Shown here piece by piece: positions 24,076 to 35,716 of a stretch of 64,000 nt of DNA. This DNA is from Cephalopachus bancanus. Lineage: Eukaryota > Chordata > Mammalia > Primates > Tarsiidae. Under the pieces are notes generated by a model. That model worked only from the letters and a program-made list of their open reading frames with translations. It was not told where the DNA came from and made no database searches. Made by a program: the position numbers and the translations under genes. The stretch spans positions 1 through 64,000 of the forward strand of contig JAPVLO010000133.1 of assembly GCA_027257055.1 (NCBI GenBank). Reading direction: 5' to 3'. Numbering within the stretch: position 1 is the stretch's first letter; each line of letters begins with the position of its first letter.

Positions 24076-25424
24076 GGTACTTTTTCTTGCCCATTTTTAT
24101 CACAGAGATTTGAAGAAATCAGTATCTGTCATTGTAAAACATAACTTTATTAAATTTGCAATCTGTCTTTCTATAAATTATAATCCCCTAAATGTGTATT
24201 TTTTGTTAATTACCTGAATATTTATTTTATTTAAATAAGGAGGCAGCTGTCTAAGAAGTTTTTGTTAATATTACTTTGTAAATTGTGTAATGTAATTTAT
24301 TTTAAATTATGTACACTTCCTTTTTAACGCACAAAATGTCTATGTACAATTAACTACAGATTTGCAAATAATGTCACTAAGCTTTATTCAGTGAATACAG
24401 ATGGCATGTGAAGATGTAATATGCTTTTTTACATTTTCATATGGGTTATTTGTAAATAACTATATCGCTGACAAACATAAACACGGAAATCATTTTCATT
24501 CTAATCATGTGTGTCTGTGTTTTGATTTGCACTGCTTTTTCCATACATGTAGATTTAAAAAATTTTTTTCAGTGAATACCGAAATCCTTTTTACTACTGA
24601 ATTTCCCTTTCCTGGGTCTTTCACAATGACTCCAAGTTAGAAAGTTCAAGAAATGCACACTTTTACTTTAAAAGTCAACTGAAACCACCAGATGACTCAT
24701 CATGGACAAAGGGCCTCTTAGTTTCTGGTCAGTCGAAAGAGGGGAACAGCAGAGAATGCCAGAACACTTCAGGAGAGAGCACAACCCTTCCCACCCATCA
24801 CTCATGAGGCAAGCCTTTAGCTGTCTCGCCTTCCTTGTCTACCCATAGATGACCAAGCCTAAAAATCAAAGCAGGAGCTCCCACACTAAGACATTCAAAA
24901 AGGGATGCACAAACTAAGCAAATTACTGCCAGGGTAGTTTGCAATTAAAACATTTCCTGAATAGCTGCTAAATTATAATGAAGCAGGGAGCCCCGTAGGC
25001 CCTCAGTCCACGCACCCCTCAACCATGCAGCCAGCCCCCAATGCTCCATGAGGAAGGTCATTTCCAGTCTTTTTATTTTCTGTGTTGCTCATTGCAACAG
25101 AATCTAGATGACACAAATGTTAACATATAGTACCCAGCAATTTCTTTCTATATCCTAGATATTCATAGTCAAATTGCTAACTTCATTTTTTATTTTGCAG
25201 TTTCAGTTTATACCCTGCAAATACAAATACAAATATGACTGGTCTGCGCTTTATGTTTGCTCCTTCTGTGTCCCTAGTGATTCCTTTCATTAACTCTGAA
25301 TCTATTCCAATAAAGGGCCAACACACACATTTCAATCTACATCTCTCATCAGTGTCAATGACTCCGAAAATAAATTAGGTAAGTACAAAAATGCACAAAT
25401 GCAATCAGGCTTTCTGATATTGCA
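24076..25424 (+). other. Unique sequence downstream of, or still within, the THSD7A 3'UTR
   Basis: Repeat-free, moderately AT-rich. It contains a 79-codon open frame at 24401-24640 without a recognisable domain, and two AATAAA hexamers at 25309 and 25369. The absence of repeats fits extended UTR or conserved flank. Confidence 0.5.
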
Positions 25425-25741
25425 GTTTTTGTTTTGTTTGAGTCAGTGTCTCACTCTGTCACCCAGGCTGGAGTGCAGTGGCATGATCACAGTTCACTGA
25501 AGACTCGACCTCCTTGACTCAGGTGATCTTTCTGCCTCAGTCTCACCTGGGACTACAGGTGCGCATCATGCCCAGCTAATTTTTTAATTTTTTAATTTTT
25601 TAATTTTTTTTTTTTTTTTTTTTTAGAGACAAGTTCTTGTTATGTTGCATAGGCTGGTCCTGAGCTCCTGGGCTCAAGCAATCCTCCCACCCTGGCCTCC
25701 CAAAGCGCTGGGATTCCAGACTTGAGCCACTGCATCCGGCC
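25425..25741 (-). mobile_element. Old Alu (AluJ-like), antisense
   Basis: Begins GAGTCAGTGTCTCACTCTGT and ends CACTGCATCCGGCC. The middle A-rich linker has expanded to (TTTTTAATT)n plus a long T run at about 25580-25624. It is the first interspersed repeat of Alu/L1 type after the last exon. Confidence 0.9.
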
Positions 25742-25868
25742 TGCAGTAATTTTGATGTGACTTTTCCTCCCCTTTTCCACCTTCCTCTGGAGCATCTCCC
25801 TGCCAGGTTAACTCAACAGTCTAATATGTATCTTGTCATATTTTTCTCCTTGATCATATTTTATAAAC

Positions 25869-27110
25869 ATGATGGTAGTAAGGAGCAAGGGGAAAGAGAA
25901 AGAGAGGGAGAGACTTAAAGAGACAGAAAACGAGGGAGAGAGAAAGGGGAGAAGAAGGAAGAAAAAGAGGATGAGATGGGGGAGAGAGAGGGACAGACAC
26001 AAAGCAATGAGGGAAGCAGAGGGCAGAGAGAGAAAGAGATGGGAAGACAGAGAGAGGGGAGAGAAAGGGTTGGAAGAGAGGAGGAGCAAGAGAGAGACTC
26101 AAAGAGATGGGGAAGTAGGGAGAGAGGGAGAGAAACAGACTTTGGGAAGAGGAGGGGAGAGAAAGACAAAGAGAAAAAGTGGGAGAGTGAAGGAGAGGGA
26201 GAAAAAGGGAGACGAAAGTGGGAGAGTGAAGGAGAGGGAGAAAAAGGGAGACAAGAGGGGGCGAGGGCGAGAGAGAAGCAACAGAGAAGGATAAAGACAG
26301 GGTGGGAAAGAGGAGGGGGAGAGAGACTCGGATTGGGGGGGAGAGGGAGAGAGTGGGAGAGAAAGAGATGGAAGGGAAGAGTGGGGAGAGAGAGTGGGAA
26401 AGAGATGAGGGAGAGACTCCGGTTGGGGGAAAGAAGGGGAGGAGAGCAAAGCAGAGAGGGAGGGAGGCAAGGCAGGGAGAGAGAGAGAGAAGGGAAAAGG
26501 GGGGAAGAGAGAGGGTGGAAAGTGGGGAGAGAGAGTGGGAAAGAGATGGGGAGGGGGGAGACTCAAATAGACTGAGGGAAAGAAGAGGAAGAGAGTGAAA
26601 CAGAAAGGGAGAGAGGGAGAGGTGGAGAGAGAAGGGAAAAGAGGGAGAAAGAAGGGGAAGAGAGAGGGTGGAAAGTGAGGAGAGAAGGAAAGACTCCAAG
26701 AGGAAGGGAGAGAGGGGGGAGAGCAATGGGGGAGAAGAGATGAGAGAGAGAGAAAGAGGAGGAGGAGGGAGGGAGACACTCGAGATTGAGGGAAAGGGGG
26801 AAGAGAGAAACGGAGAGGTGGAGAAAGAGGTGGAGAAGGGAAAAGAGTGGGGGGAAGAGAAAGAGAAGATGGGAAGAGGAGGGAAGAGGAGGAAACACTG
26901 AAAGAGATGAGGGAAGAGAAGAAGGGAGAGGAAGAGATGGGGGGACGGAGAGAGACAGAGGGAGACAAAGAGGGTGGGAAGAGAGGGGAGAGAGCACACG
27001 AAAGAGGCGAAGAGAAAGGAAGGGGGAGACAGACAAGGATTGGGGAGAAAGAAGTGGGGAGAGAGGAACCGAGAGGGAGAGGAGGAGAGAGAGAGAAATG
27101 GGCCGCATTT
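25869..27110 (+). repeat. 1.2-kb polypurine (GA-rich) low-complexity tract
   Basis: The + strand is almost entirely A and G, with rare ACTC, GATTGG or single C/T interruptions. It contains a nearly perfect 39-bp direct duplication at 26179-26217 and 26218-26256. A recurring marker (GAGACTC followed by GG-TTGGGG-like sequence) appears near 26095, 26323, 26413, 26558, 26692 and 26772, suggesting degenerate units of roughly 80-230 bp. The long Ser/Leu/Pro and Glu/Arg/Gly open frames here arise only because stop codons need T on one strand. Confidence 0.95.
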
Positions 27111-27523
27111 CGTAGGACATTAGGAAGCAGCTTCATCTTTCCCCTGTTCCTGTTTTCAAACACTGTGAAATGCCCTTCGCCCTCTCCTTGGCAACACCTA
27201 TGGCAGCTCCTGTAGTTTTCTGGTCACAGTTTGAGTGAAAAAGTCCGATCCCGGCTAATCAAAGCATCAGTCCTTCCCATTGCTTTCCTTTCCTTGACGA
27301 CCAGCTTTTTATCTCTCTGTATGGGCCTGTGTTGTTGTTTGGATTTGGTCTTCTCTTCCCTTACATACAATTTTCAAAAGGCAAATCTGGTGAGGCCCAT
27401 GTGGTGGTTCATTTTAGACCATCAACTAAACTTTAACTTTTCAGAAAAAAGCAAAACCCAAACACCTCTCTGGATTCTACTTTTCTTTCATTTTAAAAAA
27501 ATCTCAAGCAGAGCTGCTTTTAC

Positions 27524-27806
27524 CCAGGGCCCCCGCCACCTCCCTGTCCCCCCTCTCACCCCACCCCCCACCACCCCTGCTCCACCCCCTCATCCCCACG
27601 TTTTGCTGCACCCGCCACACCACCCCCCCGCCTTGCTGCCGCCCTGTCACTATGCCATCGCCCTGCCACCTCCCCTCACCGTTCCCCACCACCTCACTGT
27701 CCCCCTGCCACCTCACCACCCTCTGCCACCTCGCCATCCTCCTGCCACCTCACCCCCCTGCCGCCTCACCTCCCTGCCACCTCACTGCCCCTCCTTCCAC
27801 CTTGCT
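27524..27806 (+). repeat. C-rich CCACC minisatellite
   Basis: Degenerate tandem units around CCTGCCACCTCACC with variable C runs, about 280 bp. It is nearly devoid of G on the + strand beyond the unit's single G. It follows the polypurine tract by about 400 bp of ordinary sequence. Confidence 0.9.
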
Positions 27807-27968
27807 GTTGGGAAGCTGAATGATCTCTTGGTGTCCTAATTAGCTCTGCGCACACCCAACCCTCCTCTGCTCACCCGTGAGCACAGTATTCCATGGAAAG
27901 TGGGAGCCCAGCTTCTATCCAAACCACACACTTTCCTCAGAGCGTCATGCCTACTGTTATCTCTGCTT

Positions 27969-28289
27969 AGAAACTCTTCCAGCCGGGTTCAGTGGCTCAG
28001 CCTGTAATCCCGTGCCTTTGGGAGGCTGAGGGGAATGGATTGCCTGAGCCCGCGGGTTCGAGACCCGCCTGGGCAGGGAGACCTCATCTCTACAATATAT
28101 CCAAAAAATCAGCCGGGCGTGGTAGCACATGCCTGTAATTCCGCTACTTGGAAGGGTGAGGCGGAAGGATCGGCCGGAGCCCAGCAGGTCGAGGCTGCGG
28201 TGGCCGGAAGCGGCCACTGCACTCCAGTCTGGGCGACAGAGTGAGACTCCAACTCAAAAAAAAAAAAAAAGAAAGAAAGAAACTCTTCC
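27969..28289 (+). mobile_element. Full-length Alu, short-left-arm lineage type
   Basis: Body 27981-28277, flanked by a perfect 12-bp duplication AGAAACTCTTCC (27969-27980 and 28278-28289). The left arm carries CCCGTGCCTTTGGGAGG and CCTGGGCAGGGAGACC, lacking the AACTTGGC bases of the longer form. The right arm has GGCCGGAAGCGGCCACTGC. Low divergence. Confidence 0.93.
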
Positions 28290-28304
28290 CCTTGGTAAAG
28301 GCAT

Positions 28305-28555
28305 GGCTGCTACCTCACTTCATACAGGTCTCTGCTCAAATGCCACCTCCTCCTAAAAGCCTTCTTTGACCGCCTCGTCATTCTCTCTTCTCCTGCCTTC
28401 TATTTTCTTTATGGCACCTGGTATTACATACCTTTTTTCTCTCTCCCACACAATGGGAGGGGTCAAGTCTTTGTCTGTTTTGTTCCTTGCCTGGAATGAT
28501 GCCCAACACATAGTGAGAATAATGAATTCTTGTTGCGTGCATAAATGAACCAAAG
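28305..28555 (+). mobile_element. L2 LINE 3' remnant
   Basis: The run includes TCTCTGCTCAAATGCCACCT, TTTGTCTGTTTTGTTCCTTG and CCTGGAATGATGCCCAACAC, ending in a degenerate ATAAATGAA. These follow, in order, the 3' end of mammalian L2 as I remember it. An ancient element shared by mammals. Confidence 0.7.
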
Positions 28556-29649
28556 AATTAGTGAACTGCAAGGATAATGAGTGGCTAAGAATAAATAGCA
28601 GATCAATTACAAAGAGGTCACCAGGGTTAAGAGACCCACTAACTCATCCAAAGCTTAAGGTTGTCAGCGCTCCACTGTCATAAACACAATTTATATTGAT
28701 TTCATTGGCCAGAATTATGTTAACCTGAACAATCAGAATGCACGAGACCACGACATGAACAAAACAGTCACAGGGCAGCAGAGAAAGAAAATCAGCAGTG
28801 ATTGAGACTGGCATCATTAGGGAGTGACAGCTGAGGATATTCCAGCAAAAAAAGGGCCATGGAATTTGCAAAATCATATTGAAAACAGGATTTTAAGAGA
28901 TGGAATTTGATGGTTGTTTTCGCTCCATTTTATTTTAATCACATGGGAACTTCCAGTGGGAGTAAGTGAAAGAACCCAGAATACTGAGAAATGAGGAGAA
29001 GGGCCATTTCAAGTTTCTGAAAGGCCATTTGTTATGGGATATCAAAGCAGTCTGATTATACTTTTCAGTCTTAAACTAATTTGTGTTGTGGTGTCAATCA
29101 TAATCAAATTATATACTATTTACTTCCAAATAGAAATAAAATGGAAAAAACAGAATAAAGAGACAATTCCAAGTGCTTCCCAAAATTCCTGTCACTTTCT
29201 TTGAAACATCCTACAATTATGTAAACACATCAACAGGTTATTTAAAATTCATTCCTTGTAGAAAACATTGTCTTGACTTTCTTGAGAAATGAAAAGAATT
29301 TTGAAATCAGAGTCAGCCAGTGAGTCCAGAAAGTTCTATGGGGGAGACAGTGAACACCTGAAGGGGTAGTGTAGGCCTATGTCCTGTCTTTCATAGACAC
29401 AGTGACTGTAGTGAGAATCCGGTAAAGCTATATCCCCAGGGACCCCACAGCTACTGCACTGACAGTTGATATATAACTGCACCAATGCACAATTTATCTT
29501 TATAAAATCTCCACTCATTCATAATATTTGTCTGCTGGGGAATTTTATTTTCATGTTTATCACTTTTTACATTTCTTTGCCAAAGGGTTAAAAGTCTCTC
29601 CTTCTGATGGCACTATCTTGCTATCTATGGGGAAATGGTTTTTAAAAAT
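28556..29649. other. Intergenic unique sequence
   Basis: No repeat, RNA gene or coding signal recognised. Short open frames are without domains. Confidence 0.7.
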
Positions 29650-31215
29650 AAATCAGGAACCAACCAACATCATTCTTCTCAGACCTGGAAATGACAATAC
29701 AGAAATTCATAGGGAAACATAAATGACCACGAATAGCTAAAACAATCCTTAGCAAAAGAAACAAAGCAGGAGGTATCACACTTCCAGGCTTCAAACTTTA
29801 CTATAAGGCTACAGTAATCAAAACTGCCTGGTATTGGTACAAGAACAGGCACATAGACCAATGGAATAGGTTAGAGATTCTGGAAGCAAAGTCTCAATTC
29901 TTCAACCAACTCATCTTTGACAAAACCTGCAAAAACAACCACTGGGGGGAGGAGAACCTATTCAGTAAATGGTGCTGGAAAAACTGGCTGACCCCATGCA
30001 GAAGATTGAAATAGGACCCCCTACCTATCACCATACTCAAAAATTAATTCTAAATATATCAAAGTCCTAAACATAAAACCTCAAACTACAAGAATCTTAG
30101 AAAATGCAGGAGTCACCCTTATGGAAATTGGAACTGGCAATCAATTCCTATTCAGAACCCTAAAGGCCAATACCCTTAAGAAATAAGATAGACAAGTGGG
30201 ACCTCATCAAACTAATAAGCTTCTGCAAAGCAAAAGAAACAATCAAGAGAGCAGGGAGATAGCCCACAGAATGGGACAAAATATTTGCCAGCTATATATC
30301 TGACAAAGGCCTAACATCTAGGATCTACAAGGAACTCAAACATGCCAAAAGGAAAAAAAACAAACAGCCCCTTTAAAAAGTGGACAAAAGACATGAAAAA
30401 ACACTTCTCAGAAGAAGATATACGGGCAGTCAACAGACACATGAAAAAGTGCTGAGCCTCACTCATCATCAGAGAAATGCAAGTCAAAACCACATTGAGA
30501 TACCACCTGACCCTGTAAGAATGGTCATCATTAATAAAACAAACAACAACAGATGCTGGTAAGGATGTGGAGAAAAAGGAATGCTTCTACACTGCCGGGG
30601 GGAATGCAAACTAGTACAACCTCTTTGGAAGACAGTGTGGCAGTATCTGAAAGAACTAGAAATTGACCTTCCATATGACCCAGCAATTCCCCTATTGGGA
30701 ATATACCCGGAGAAACTCAAATCATTCCACAAAAAAGATACCTGTACACGTATGTTTGTTGCAATTCTAGTCACAATAGCAAAAACATGGAACCAACCAG
30801 GTGGCCCATCAAAGCTGGACTGGATAAAGAAAATGTGGTACATATACACAATGGACTATTATGTAGCCATAAAGAAGGACAAATATATGGACTTTGCAGC
30901 AACTTGGATGAACTTGGAGTCGATCATAATCAGTGATCTGTCACAGAAACAAAGAACAGAGTGCCATTTGTTCTCACTCGTAAGCAGACCTTGAACAATT
31001 ACAATACTGTAAGAAAGCATTTGGCAGTAATGGGAAACTATCAGGGGAGGGTGTGGAATTGGCTGTTGAAGGAAACTGCTAGGGGAGGGAGGGACATACC
31101 TCATCAACAAGGGTACCTGCATAATCAATGTTTGTATACCTAACCCTGTATTGTACCCCACATCTTTATAATAAAAAAAGAATTTAAAATAAATGAATAA
31201 ATAAAAATCAGGAAC
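29650..31215 (+). mobile_element. Young 5'-truncated L1 (about 1.54 kb)
   Basis: Body 29661-31204, collinear L1 ORF2 C-terminal region and 3'UTR, flanked by an 11-bp duplication AAATCAGGAAC (29650-29660 and 31205-31215). The longest intact piece is 137 codons at 30581-30994, containing [15 protein letters not shown] and WIKKMWYIYT, both typical of the L1 ORF2 protein end. Upstream codons carry stops, so it is inactive. It landed right at the 5' edge of another L1 fragment at 31216. Confidence 0.92.
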
Positions 31216-31695
31216 TCATATCATTCTACCAAAAAGATACCTACACACACATGTTTATTGCAACACTATTCACAATAGTAGAAACATAGAACCAACCGTG
31301 CTGCCCACTGAAACTGGCTGGATTTTTAAAATGTGGTACATATACATGATGGAATTTTACACAACCATAAAGAAGGGACAAACATATGGACTTCATAGTA
31401 ACTTGGATGGATTTGGAGTCTATCATACTCTGTGATCTATTACAGAAATAAAGAACAGAGTACCACATGTTCTCACTCATAAGCAGACCCAGAACATTTA
31501 CCATAATACTATAAGAAAGGAATTGGGAGTAGTAGTGGGATACTGCTGGGGTGAGGGTGGAGGGGCACATGACATCAAAAAGCATATCTGATCTCAAACC
31601 AGGCAAAGTGGGGACCAAAGGGAGGCCCAAACTTTGCCTGTACTATGTCCACTTATATACCTAATCCTAAATTGTACCCCACATCTGTAAAATAA
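31216..31695 (+). mobile_element. 5'-truncated L1 3' end
   Basis: Begins TCATATCATTCTACCAAAAA and runs through AATGTGGTACATATACATGA to CTAAATTGTACCCCACATCT, then an A-rich tail that has turned into the GAAA/GGAA array at 31696. It repeats the 3' end of the neighbouring L1 with more divergence. Confidence 0.88.
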
Positions 31696-31783
31696 AATGT
31701 TAGAAAGAAAGAAAGGAAGGAAGGAAGGAAGGAAGGAAGGAAGGAAGGAAGGAAGGAAGGAGAGAAAGAAGAAAAGAAAGAAA

Positions 31784-31843
<60 letters not shown>

Positions 31844-31862
31844 AGAAAGAAAGAAAGAAAGA
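31696..31862 (+). repeat. (GAAA)n / (GGAA)n compound microsatellite
   Basis: GGAA units from about 31713 to 31761 are flanked by GAAA units up to 31862. The array grew from the poly(A) tail of the preceding L1, a common origin of such arrays. Confidence 0.97.
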
Positions 31863-33053
31863 ACAGTATCTTGGCAGCAGGAGGAGGCATCGTGGACAGG
31901 ACTATGATCTGATACTTGTAGAAAAGATCCTTAAGAATTAATCTTGGTGTGCTCATGAATCCTAATGTCTATATGAAAGAATCTGTGGGGAAATCACATT
32001 AAAATGTGTCCTACAATGAAGCATAAAATAATAGACTGAGGCTGTGTCTGGTAGTGATTAGGATATAAGCCCACATTGCAAAAAGATTACGGTAACTTTT
32101 GTTCAGTGATTAAAAACTAAAAATAACTGATAGGATTCTCTTCAGAGTAGACATCATATTGGCTTTCAAATATCAATAATCCCCAGTCAGAAACATTTAA
32201 ATGTAATTATGGATTTATAACGAGAGTAGATGTAACAATACATGGATACATTATCTGACATGACAACTCCACGTGTAAGCACAGACCCTTTGTATGTAAA
32301 TACTAACAGCAGAACCTACCACTGACAACTTCCAGGATCTGCATATTTTACAAAGTTTACTAAGAAAAGGAAGCAAAGTGGAGACCAAAAACCTCTATTG
32401 AAAGTTCCATATTATTTTCTGTCAGGATATGGCAACAGGATTAAAACAGCAAAGAAATAATATGTCGCTTTTGAAGTTATCAAAACAAATCATGAACATT
32501 CATAGTTACAGAACTGTCATTTAAAACAATGACCCAAATGGATGAGAAAAATAAAATTTGACAATCCACTATTTTATCAAGTATATAAGAAAACTAAAGT
32601 TTTATTGCTGTTGTTTTACTAGTGGAGAAAGTATTAATCGGGTCTGGTAGATAAGCAGTGAAGATGCTGTTTTTAAAATTATAGGTAAACATACTCTTTG
32701 ACTTATAATTCCATTTCTAAGAACTGATTCTAACTTCCAAAATAGATTGAAGATTGATAAATAGATGATAGGTAGATAGATAATATATTGATGTGTGTGC
32801 ATTATGTGTATGTGAGCCTGTGTGAATAGAGAGATGATAGATGATTCATATAAAACATGTGCACAATGATATAGGATAAGGATATTTATTGGATCATGTT
32901 TGTAGTTGCAAAACTATATAAGCAGCATAAGTAGACAAACGCAATGGAATGTTTAAATAAATAAATTATAGTGCCTCCTTAACAAAATACAAGATCCTGT
33001 CTAAAAGATCCTCTTATTTCTGTCTTTAATTTGTCAGAATTGAGAACTGGCAA
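31863..33053. other. Intergenic sequence without named repeats
   Basis: Unique AT-rich DNA with a small GATA-like run (AGATGATAGGTAGATAGATA) near 32763. No coding evidence. Confidence 0.7.
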
Positions 33054-33153
33054 AAATTAGTTAGAAATCCAATGTCCACTTGTATACTTAATCTTGAATT
33101 GTACCCAACATCTTTAAAATAAAATAAAAATGAAAATAAATTAGTGAGAAATC
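33054..33153 (+). mobile_element. 68-bp L1 micro-insertion with target duplication
   Basis: Body 33070-33137 is only the last bases of an L1 3'UTR (CACTTGTATACTTAATCTTG, GAATTGTACCCAACATCTTT) plus an A-rich tail. It is flanked by 16-bp sites AAATTAGTTAGAAATC and AAATTAGTGAGAAATC (33054-33069, 33138-33153; one mismatch). Confidence 0.85.
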
Positions 33154-33184
33154 ATACACACACACATATTCACAAACTATTTCT

Positions 33185-33490
33185 TAATTATGTCTTTTTT
33201 TTTAGTTGGAGTCTCACTCTGTCGCTCAGACTGGAGTGCAGTGGCCGCTCCCGGCCACCGCAGCCTCAACCTGCTGGGCTCCGGCGATCCTTCCGCCTCA
33301 GCCTTCCAAGTAGCTGGAACTACAGGCGCGCGTTACCACACCCGGCTAATTTTTTGATTTATTGTAAAGATGAGATCTCACCAAGTTGCCCAGGCGGGTC
33401 TTGAACCCGCGGGCTCAGGCAATTTGCTCACCTCAGCCTCCCAAAGCACTGAGATTACAAGCTGAGCCACCGAGTCCAGTCTAATTATGT
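33185..33490 (-). mobile_element. Full-length Alu, lineage-type, antisense
   Basis: Body 33194-33481 flanked by TAATTATGT (33185-33193, 33482-33490). It carries the lineage-type right arm (GGCCGCTCCCGGCCACCGCA) and left arm (GAACCCGCGGGCTCAGGCAA). Confidence 0.92.
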
Positions 33491-35600
33491 TTTTAAAATG
33501 ATCCTCAAGCCATTTGTTTTTAATGCTACAATCTATCGACTGGAAATTGAGAGTCAAAATTTGTGTTGCAGTATAAGTCTAAAAAAAAAATTCTTCTTAA
33601 TCGTGCACTCAAATATCCAGTGTGAAAACCAATTATGTTTGAGTGGCCTCTGTATAAACAAAAGGAAAAATAATGCTAAATATTTGCCATTTTGGAGTGA
33701 CTTTTTTCTGCCTAAATCCCTATCTTCCTAAATAACTTTAAAATATATTTGTTAAACCCTCTGGCTCATAGTTGTTAATGTGAGACTGAACTTTGGAAGT
33801 GCCAAAGGAATAACAAAAAAGAATTATCCTGCATTTTAGCAATTGCCTGAAGTGAAATTTAATGAACTGAAAAAGGAAGGTTTCTGGAACATTAGGGAGA
33901 GCTTCTAGGAAGAAAAAAAAGGCCCCTTTCTGTCTGCAGTGATTGGTACTTACCAGATAATAAGCAAATCGTTTGCAGATCATCTGGACTTAGAAACACA
34001 TAAAACATCAACTAGGAAGCACAGAGAACTGATAATTGTCTTTTTGATTAGATATCCAGCCTCAATTTTTGAGGCTAATAAAGTAGGTAGGGGGAAAAAA
34101 TCTCAAAAAAAAAAAAAGTACATCAAAAACCTGTGGTGGGGAAAAGTAGAACAAATGCTTATCTAAATAGATTATTCCTATTTATCTTCAGAAACACATT
34201 AGAACTTGGCTGTGAAGAACAACAATAAATACATGAGAGGCTTTTATTTTCCATTCAAGACTGGTTAGAGGAAGTTGAAACATACTAGGAGCCTTGTAGC
34301 AATGGCCAATCCAGGGGGCAGATGTAATGAAAACATTACTTAGCATGTGAAAAAACTCAGCTGTAACATTCCCCCAATGGCTTCACTAATATGATAACTT
34401 CTGGCAAACTATATTTATACTACAGTATAGAGGGAATGGCAGACGATTAAAGCTCAGTTAATGAGATGACTGAAACTTACCTGCAGATAGAGAAATATGG
34501 TGTAATTACTCACCGAATACAGGCAGTGGCATGTGGTATGTGTCTCGTTAACCATTCATTCATTCTGCAATAGCAATTGAGAGTCTACTACGTGCCAGGC
34601 ACCATTCTAGACTTTGAAGGCATAATAGAAAAGAAAAAAAGACAAAACTTGCCTTCATGGAGGATATATTCTAAGGAAGTGAAAGAGACAATAAAGAAGT
34701 AGGAAAATGTAATATGTTAGTTGGTGGAAAATGCCATAGAGAAAAATAAAGTTGGGTAAAAATGAGAGGGAGATCAAGAACATGGAGGAATTTCTTCTGA
34801 TATGGGCACATTGGAAAGAGATATGAAGGATGTGACAATTGAGAGAAGGGAGGTGCCAAGCTGTGAGAATACATGCAAAGACCACCAGGGGGCCATGATT
34901 TGCTTATTATAGGGTTATGTAACAAATCGAATGTGGATAAGAAAATCTGCCAAAGAATAATAGTGGGTTGTTCAATAAGGAACAGTCTCCATCGTCTGCC
35001 TAGATATTGGGCAATAGGACAGTGCTTCAATCAGAAACTCCATAGAAAAAGATGGACCAGTCTAGAAAACTGAGATTTCAGTATCTGAGCCACTCCTACT
35101 TTCTATCACATAATGAATCTTCTCTGCATTTATTTTAGACATATCATAATGTACTTGATGTATTGGGGGAAATGTTTTAAGTGTTAAAAGAAAAAAAATG
35201 GTAATAGAGACCCTGTTAGAGACCCTGGGCATAAAGAGTTTGAGAAATATTTTAAAATTACAGTATTCCATTTTGTTAATAAAGCAAAGATATGGACACA
35301 TGCTTAAGAAATTTAGCAGTATAGATCAAGTCTTAAAATTGTTAATGCCCTTTTATCATTTAATTCCATCTCAGTAATCCCAAGTAAATAATTTAATATT
35401 GATAAAGTTTTATGCACCTCACTGCAACATCACAGATAGTGGTTGAAAATACATGTTCAATCTTAGAAGGAAATATGCTACATTCATATAATGGAATGCT
35501 ATACTGAGTTTCAATGTTATATTCATGAAGAATATTTGATATGGAAAAGGTTTATAATGTTTACCTAAAAGAAGCAGTATATAAAATGTTGCACATGATA

Positions 35601-35602
<2 letters not shown>
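33491..35602. other. Intergenic sequence with one ancient repeat
   Basis: Mostly unique. A diverged segment at about 34544-34900 contains ATTCATTCATTCTGCAATAG, CTACGTGCCAGGCACCATTC, then GCCTTCATGGAGGATATATT. This order is that of a widespread ancient mammalian repeat whose family name I cannot give with confidence. Confidence 0.6.

Positions 35603-35660
<58 letters not shown>
35603..35660 (+). repeat. (AC)29 microsatellite
   Basis: Uninterrupted AC repeat of 58 bp, long enough to be polymorphic. Confidence 0.98.
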
Positions 35661-35662
<2 letters not shown>

Positions 35663-35716
35663 CAAAGTGTCCCCATACCATAAAGCAATGAATAAGGAAA
35701 CTTCAAAAGAGAAGAC

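Noticed and set aside
25854..27163. Long open reading frames (up to 381 codons, Ser/Leu/Pro-rich on the - strand and Glu/Arg/Gly-rich on the + strand).
   Set aside because: They exist in several frames at once because the tract is nearly all purine on one strand, so stop codons are absent. Composition is pure low complexity and there is no promoter or splice context.
27231..27839. 202-codon frame with a His/Pro-rich end on the + strand.
   Set aside because: The second half is a translation of the CCACC minisatellite; the first half has no recognisable domain.
30581..30994. 137-codon and similar frames (also - strand 37150-37650, 166 codons) as cellular genes.
   Set aside because: They are C-terminal pieces of the L1 ORF2 protein within truncated L1 insertions.
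35603..35660. Regular short repeats as a possible CRISPR-like array.
   Set aside because: It is a dinucleotide microsatellite in a primate nuclear genome; no repeat-spacer structure occurs anywhere in the window.
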